Source: Gordionus sp. m RMFG-2023
Lineage: Eukaryota > Nematomorpha > Gordioida > Chordodea > Parachordodidae
Reading direction: 5' to 3'
Assembly (NCBI RefSeq): GCF_954871325.1
Contig: NC_088775.1
Coordinates: 53,917,561-53,981,560, forward strand
DNA: 64,000 nucleotides
Shown: piece by piece, positions 59,757 through 64,000 of the stretch
Layout: every line of letters starts with the position of its first letter
Position numbering within the stretch: the stretch's first letter is position 1
The notes under the pieces: generated by a model
Seen by the model: the letters and a program-made list of their open reading frames with translations, nothing else
What the model was told of the DNA's origin: nothing
Databases searched by the model: none
Program-made: the position numbers and the translations under genes

Positions 59757-60460
59757 GTTAGATTTTTTTAAAATTTATTTACGTTGCTTTCTTTTTATAT
59801 AAGGGGGGATGTTAATGCATTTTAATGCATAAAAACAGTTTTATTTATAACCAGGAACCCCAAAGACATTTTTGATTCCGTTCCCGTTCCGACTAAATAA
59901 ATATTTCGTTCCTAAATAAAATATCTGATTTTATTTATATTTTATTATTGTACAAAATTTATTAATTGATCTTTATAATTTAGATTAATTAAACGTTTAT
60001 GCATTATTAAAGACAATCTCTAATGATTATCATTTGTATGTATGCGATGGTGTTAATATGAATTTTCTCGAAAAACACCTTTCAACACTTACTTAAAAGA
60101 AGATTATCCATTGAAATTTAAAACGTTGATTTTATAACAAAACATTTAAACGATTTAAAAAATTGTTTTGATGATATTAAATAATGTTTAATAATATTGT
60201 TATCTGAAGCAAACTGGAATTAAAGAGAAGAATGAATATTCATGTTCATGAATGAACCATTATAAATTTTATATTTATAATAATGTATAAAAAATTTAAA
60301 TTTTACATAATAATTCTGGAGAGTTTCATGAATCTTCTGGAAGCGATAATTTTTCCAAGTCCCTGGTTATAACATAAATAAATATTTACTTCCATATTAT
60401 ATTCGAGCACTTAAAAAAAATTTAAATCTAGTTTATTTTGAAAATTTATAAATATTTTAG

Positions 60461-60652
60461 TTAACCCACATTTGAATAAACGAGAAAGTTACGTGTTTGA
60501 TCAAAATTTGGGCACTTATGTTAGGGAAGATGCTGGAAAAAAAGTTGGGTGGATGAAAGGGCTCAGTGGAGTGTTTGACAGAGGTGCCAAAGCCTGGCGT
60601 TCTGATAATGGAAGCCGGGAAACTATTGCTAGCTATAGATACTTTTTATTGG
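60461..60652 (+). CDS. Putative anion exchanger exon E18 (unrecognised insert)
   Basis: Acceptor TTTTAG ends at 60460, donor GTAAAA at 60653. Two bases in, fitting the single base carried from E17. Reads NPHLNKRESYVFDQNLGTYV, REDAGKKVGWMKGLSGVFDR and GAKAWRSDNGSRETIASYRY. I do not recognise it, and AE proteins have here a short loop followed by IGDFGVP and TM7. It may be a cytosolic insert, an alternative last exon (read through, it ends LLGKKRK at a TGA at 60667), or another gene's exon. Base use is coding-like. Confidence 0.6.
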
Positions 60653-60717
60653 GTAAAAAACGCAAGTGATTTAAATAGTTGTTGTGTTTTGTTATTGAGC
60701 TTTATTTTTTATTCTAT

Positions 60718-61542
60718 TAGGGTTGGCCAGTAAAAATTAATTTAATTTAAATTACGATTTAAATTACCCCGATTTTTTAAAAATAATCAGTGATTTAAAT
60801 CAATATTTTAAATAAAATTCTATTTACTAAATTTGATCAAAATATTTAATATTAAGAAAGGCAAAGACTTAGATTATTTTGGGATTAAATAATTTTTATA
60901 CGAAAATTCTAAATTTTACAATTAATCATCATTACTTATTAGATATAAAATACTAATTTATTTTGCATTTTATTGTTTTAATTTTTACATTATTAATTGT
61001 ATAATTCTAATCTCAATATAGTGAGAAATTATTTAACTTAAATAAAATAATTTCGTTTGTTAAATTCAGGGTTGTGAACTCTCCTTCTAAAAAAGGTTCT
61101 GGTTCAGTGGAATATCTCTGAACCTTATTCGGGTTTAGGGTTTGCAGTCTATAAAAATAAAGACTTATAAGAGTTAGTAAAAATAACAGAAACTTCAGAT
61201 TTATTTAACTAATTAGAATAATACAATACAATTTAAAAAATAATATTCTATTTGTTTTTTTAAATTTTATAAGAAAATTATCATGATATCTTCCAAAATC
61301 TAGATGCTAAAATTAAGATTGATTTTTTATACCTATCTTTTACTGTCTATTACAACTTTTCATGTTTGGTATTTGAATTTAATTGTTTAAAAGAAAATTA
61401 ACTTTTATTTACAAAGAAATATTATACTAAGGAAAAAAAATTATTATGTATTTTTCACTCAAAATCTGTAACTTCTTTAATTGAATTTAGTATTTGGTTT
61501 AAATCGCGATTTTTAAAAAAATCACAAATTTTGCCAACCCTA
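60718..61542. mobile_element. hAT-like MITE
   Basis: Ends TAGGGTTGGC(C) and GCCAACCCTA are complements, with AAATTACGATTTAAAT and AAATCGCGATTTTT words next to them. Flanks TATTCTAT and ATTTCTAT agree at 6 of 8. An AGGGTTGTGAACTCTCC segment at about 61068 may be the end of a further nested element. Confidence 0.75.
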
Positions 61543-62029
61543 ATTTCTATATCTTTCTTTTTTTACCTTTCTATCTGTATAATGTATAATATCGGTAGAG
61601 GGAGGTTTTTCAGGGGTCTCAACCGCAGCAAAGATATTAGTTCAGATATAATCAATGGTTTAAGGTTCAGGTTCGGTTTGTAAAAAATAATATTCTTCAG
61701 TTTGTGTGCGCACAAATTGAACGTTGCAACGTAGCGTTTCAAAACGCATATATAAAAACGTAAACGCAGCCTTGTTTAAATTGATGCGTTAAGTCTAATT
61801 TTAATATGAAACCTTTAAATTTATAACAAAAAAAATTACTTGCCTTATATTTCATTAAAAAAAATAAAGAAAGGAAGAGGAGCAAGACATCTCAAATATA
61901 TGTTAAAAGAAATCTTTTTTCTGAATATATTAATAATAAAGGCAATTTAACACATTCTCAATTTTATAATTATACAAGATGAGATAAAATAAATTTAATT
62001 CATTATTAATTATTTATATAATAGGTATT

Positions 62030-62640
62030 TATGGTGTATAATTTGCACAACTTGCTTATAGCTCAAGGATTTCAAAATCCTGTATAGCTTATATTGTTAA
62101 ATCAGTGTGCACAGCAATTTGGAAGCTGCTGTACATATTCACATCCCTAGGCCTAATAAAAATGATTGGGAAAGAGTAAATTTATTATAATAAATCAAGA
62201 TTAATATTTACTTATCTTTAGTTTTCCCAGGAATTCCTGCTTCAATCAGGATTTCCAAATTGTTTTGGAGCTATAGATGGAAAACATATCTATATCAAGA
62301 GCCCTCTTAATAGTGGCTCACAATTTTTTAACTGCAAGCATAGATTTTCAATTAACCTGTTAGCCCTAACAGATATTAACTGGAAATTTATTTATATAGA
62401 TGTGGGAGCATATGGAAAGCAGAATGATGGTAGAGTATTTAGAAATATAGAGGCTACATTATATTAATTTTATTATATCTTAAAAATATATTAATAGTTG
62501 GTGAACCAAACACTTGATCTGCCTGCTTTATGTAATCATCCAAATTAGATACAACAATGATAAACCTCACTACAAGACCTTACTTACCTAGCAGAGAAAA
62601 TAATTTTACTTCAATGGAATCAAAAATTATTAGAGACAAA
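62030..62640 (+). pseudogene. Harbinger transposase remnant
   Basis: Pieces in order: IVKSVCTAIWKLLY, NDWERV, then FPNCFGAIDGKHIYIKSPLN (first catalytic D), FNCKHRFSINLLALTDINWK, FIYIDVGAYGKQNDGRVFRN (second D) and, after a gap, NLTTRPYLPSRE. This is the HARBI1-type DDE domain; the usual forms are F-GAIDG-H and DVGA-GR-SDG--F. Frame breaks lie near 62160, 62465 and 62550. Confidence 0.92.
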
Positions 62641-62939
62641 TATAAAAATTTTTATATTTATATTGTATTAAATTTATTTATGAAAATATTTTATATTAAA
62701 TTGTGTTACATATTTAATTTTTATAGACAATTATGTTATTAAATGATATAAATAAATAGATTGAATATTAAAAAAAATTTATTTAATATATTAAATCTTA
62801 ATATGGACAGCCTCTATCTTGAGGAATGAACCTTAAACTTAAAATAATATCAATTCTAATATCTTACAACATTATTTATTAAAAAATTATTAAAAATATA
62901 CAAAATACATACAATACATTTTTATAAAAAATAAATAAT

Positions 62940-63240
62940 TTATATAATGCTATTAAAAATGTCTAATGGAGAATCATTGCCAGGCTGTGATGATATAGGT
63001 TCTGATGATATATCATTTGTCTTGAGATAATATAAATATTTTATAACCTCTGTTTTAAACAGAAATTGCTTCTCATAGCTTAAGGATTCAGCTTCCTCTA
63101 CAAGGCTATTCAAAAAATGCCTAAATAAAATATAAATTAGCTTTACAGCTGGGCTTTCTTCCAAAACATTTATTAACCTATTAAATTCATTCAGTACTTT
63201 AGGTTTTTTTGTTGTTAAGAGTTCTACATGAAAATGAGAA
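62940..63240 (-). pseudogene. Second Harbinger protein remnant (MADF/BESS-like C-terminus)
   Basis: The minus strand reads LNEFNRLINVLEESPAVKLI, FLNSLVEEAESLSYEKQFLF and KTEVIKYLYYLKTNDISSEP. The FLFKTEVIKYLYYLK stretch resembles the BESS-type tail of the DNA-binding partner protein that many animal Harbinger elements carry on the opposite strand. The N-terminal DNA-binding half was not found. Confidence 0.5.
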
Positions 63241-63759
63241 TAAATAATTTTTTAAGAATAGTAAAATATTTTGTGGGATTTATTCAAATATAAGTTAAAT
63301 CAATATAAATTTTGGATCAATATTGGATGGCTTTGTAGTAACATCAGAACAGAATTTGAGGATTGGCACAGCCCTACTCTTTATTTTCCAAGTAGTTATT
63401 ATCAACTTACCAATAAAATAAATAACATGAATATTTAATTAAGTAGGTTTTCCTATTTTCTCCTTATTCAGCTGATACTTGAAGTTTCTCATGAAAAAGA
63501 GTTCAGCATTTCTGCAAACCTTTCTGTAATTTCATCGTTTCATGTCCTAAAAATATTGTTATATTATTTAATAATTATTATTCTTACAATTTAGAAGAAT
63601 TTTATCACTTCAAAATTTAAAAAGTTTCAAAAAACGCAAGCAAGTTTGTCTTTTAAAAAATAATTTAAAATGAAAAATGTGCTCAATTTTAACGAATGCA
63701 TTTAAAATGCACTGTTTGCGTTTTAAAACGCTGCGTTGCAACGTTCAATTTGTGCGCAC

Positions 63760-64000
63760 TATCAGCCTTCAAAAACAAACTCGAATTTTTTTGCATACAA
63801 GCTTTTTATAATTATATATATAGAGTACCACATTTTTTTATAATTTATCTTTAAAGCTTATACATAGAGCAACTTACTATTTTTTTTATTATTAATGCAC
63901 AAACAAATATAATTGACGCCTTACTTTTGAAATATTTTCAAAATTGCCTTCTATTCAAATTTTATTTATAAGGATAAATAAATTTTTTATGGGTAAACTT
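63760..64000. other. AT-rich intron to the window edge
   Basis: No element or exon seen. The remaining anion exchanger exons (TM7 onward) must be further right. Confidence 0.5.

Larger units (their letters stand above)
840..60652 (+). other. SLC4A: Split gene for an SLC4 anion exchanger (AE-type), 18 exons seen
   Basis: The host gene of the window. AE-type SLC4 proteins exchange chloride for bicarbonate across the plasma membrane and set cell pH. Seen: 18 short open segments, each bounded by AG and GT. E1 to E16 join with correct phase at all 15 junctions, giving 1042 codons without a stop. AE hallmarks in order: [126 protein letters not shown]. The GVSE and PLLVFEE forms fit AE1-3 better than sodium-bicarbonate cotransporters. 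A start methionine and the 5' end are not certain (possible Met codons in E1 at 854 and 869), and membrane segments after about TM6 lie outside the window. Introns reach 21 kb (20703-41823) and are packed with transposons. Family assignment is firm; the exact paralogue is not. Confidence 0.9.
61706..63759 (+). mobile_element. PIF/Harbinger element
   Basis: Ends GTGCGCACAAATTGAACG and its complement, extending through TTGCAACG and AGCGTTT(T/C)AAAACGC on both sides. Length about 2054 bp. It holds remnants of both standard Harbinger proteins in opposite orientation. I could not fix the 3 bp target duplication. Confidence 0.85.

Overview
This window is eukaryotic, from an animal (metazoan) genome. 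It is strongly AT-rich, has long introns with GT/AG splice sites, and carries several classes of animal transposable elements. No operons, ribosome binding sites or bacterial gene runs are present. I cannot name the species; the hAT families and the anion exchanger point to an invertebrate, but that is inference.

The central result is one split gene on the + strand that crosses the window from about 840 to at least 60652. I could follow 18 exons, most of them too short to look like genes on their own. Translated and joined, they match an SLC4 bicarbonate transporter of the anion-exchanger (AE1-3) branch. Sixteen exons (840 to 56291) join with matching splice phases at every junction and give 1042 continuous codons. 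E17 and E18 (59494-59756, 60461-60652) extend this, but the E16/E17 junction is not solved. Exons 1-11 encode the N-terminal cytosolic domain. E12 completes it and adds the first membrane segment, and E13, E14 and E17 carry further membrane segments up to about TM6. The rest of the membrane domain must lie beyond the right edge. Two parts look unusual: a very long glycosylation-rich extracellular loop (E15-E17) and an unrecognised insert after TM6 (E18).

Everything else is intron, and most of the recognisable content is mobile DNA. From left to right: a 1.25 kb fold-back (1200-2463); a hAT element (4710-6698); a degenerate ~300 bp tandem repeat (6880-7630); a second hAT type (9241-10591); a tandem repeat interrupted by a MITE (11500-12400); another copy of the first hAT (12950-15003); a decayed non-LTR retrotransposon (16790-19690, minus); a fold-back with hAT-like ends (21777-23675); a perfect small hAT MITE (24653-24869); a 20 bp minisatellite and T-rich tract (25028-25830); a broken Ty3/gypsy element (26500-28650, minus); a GGCC-rich tandem region with a third hAT copy (28700-31500, hAT minus); a nested palindromic structure of 7.7 kb with two unrelated tandem-repeat arrays and a MULE-like transposase scrap (33834-41493); a pair of inverted ~1 kb repeats (42050-43110 and 50255-52270) that bracket six exons; another hAT with transposase (47967-49977); a hAT-like MITE (60718-61542); and a PIF/Harbinger element with both of its typical proteins in broken form (61706-63759).

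Four autonomous-derived hAT elements and one MITE have exact 8 bp target duplications, so their ends are well fixed. All transposon reading frames seen are interrupted; only the host gene looks intact.
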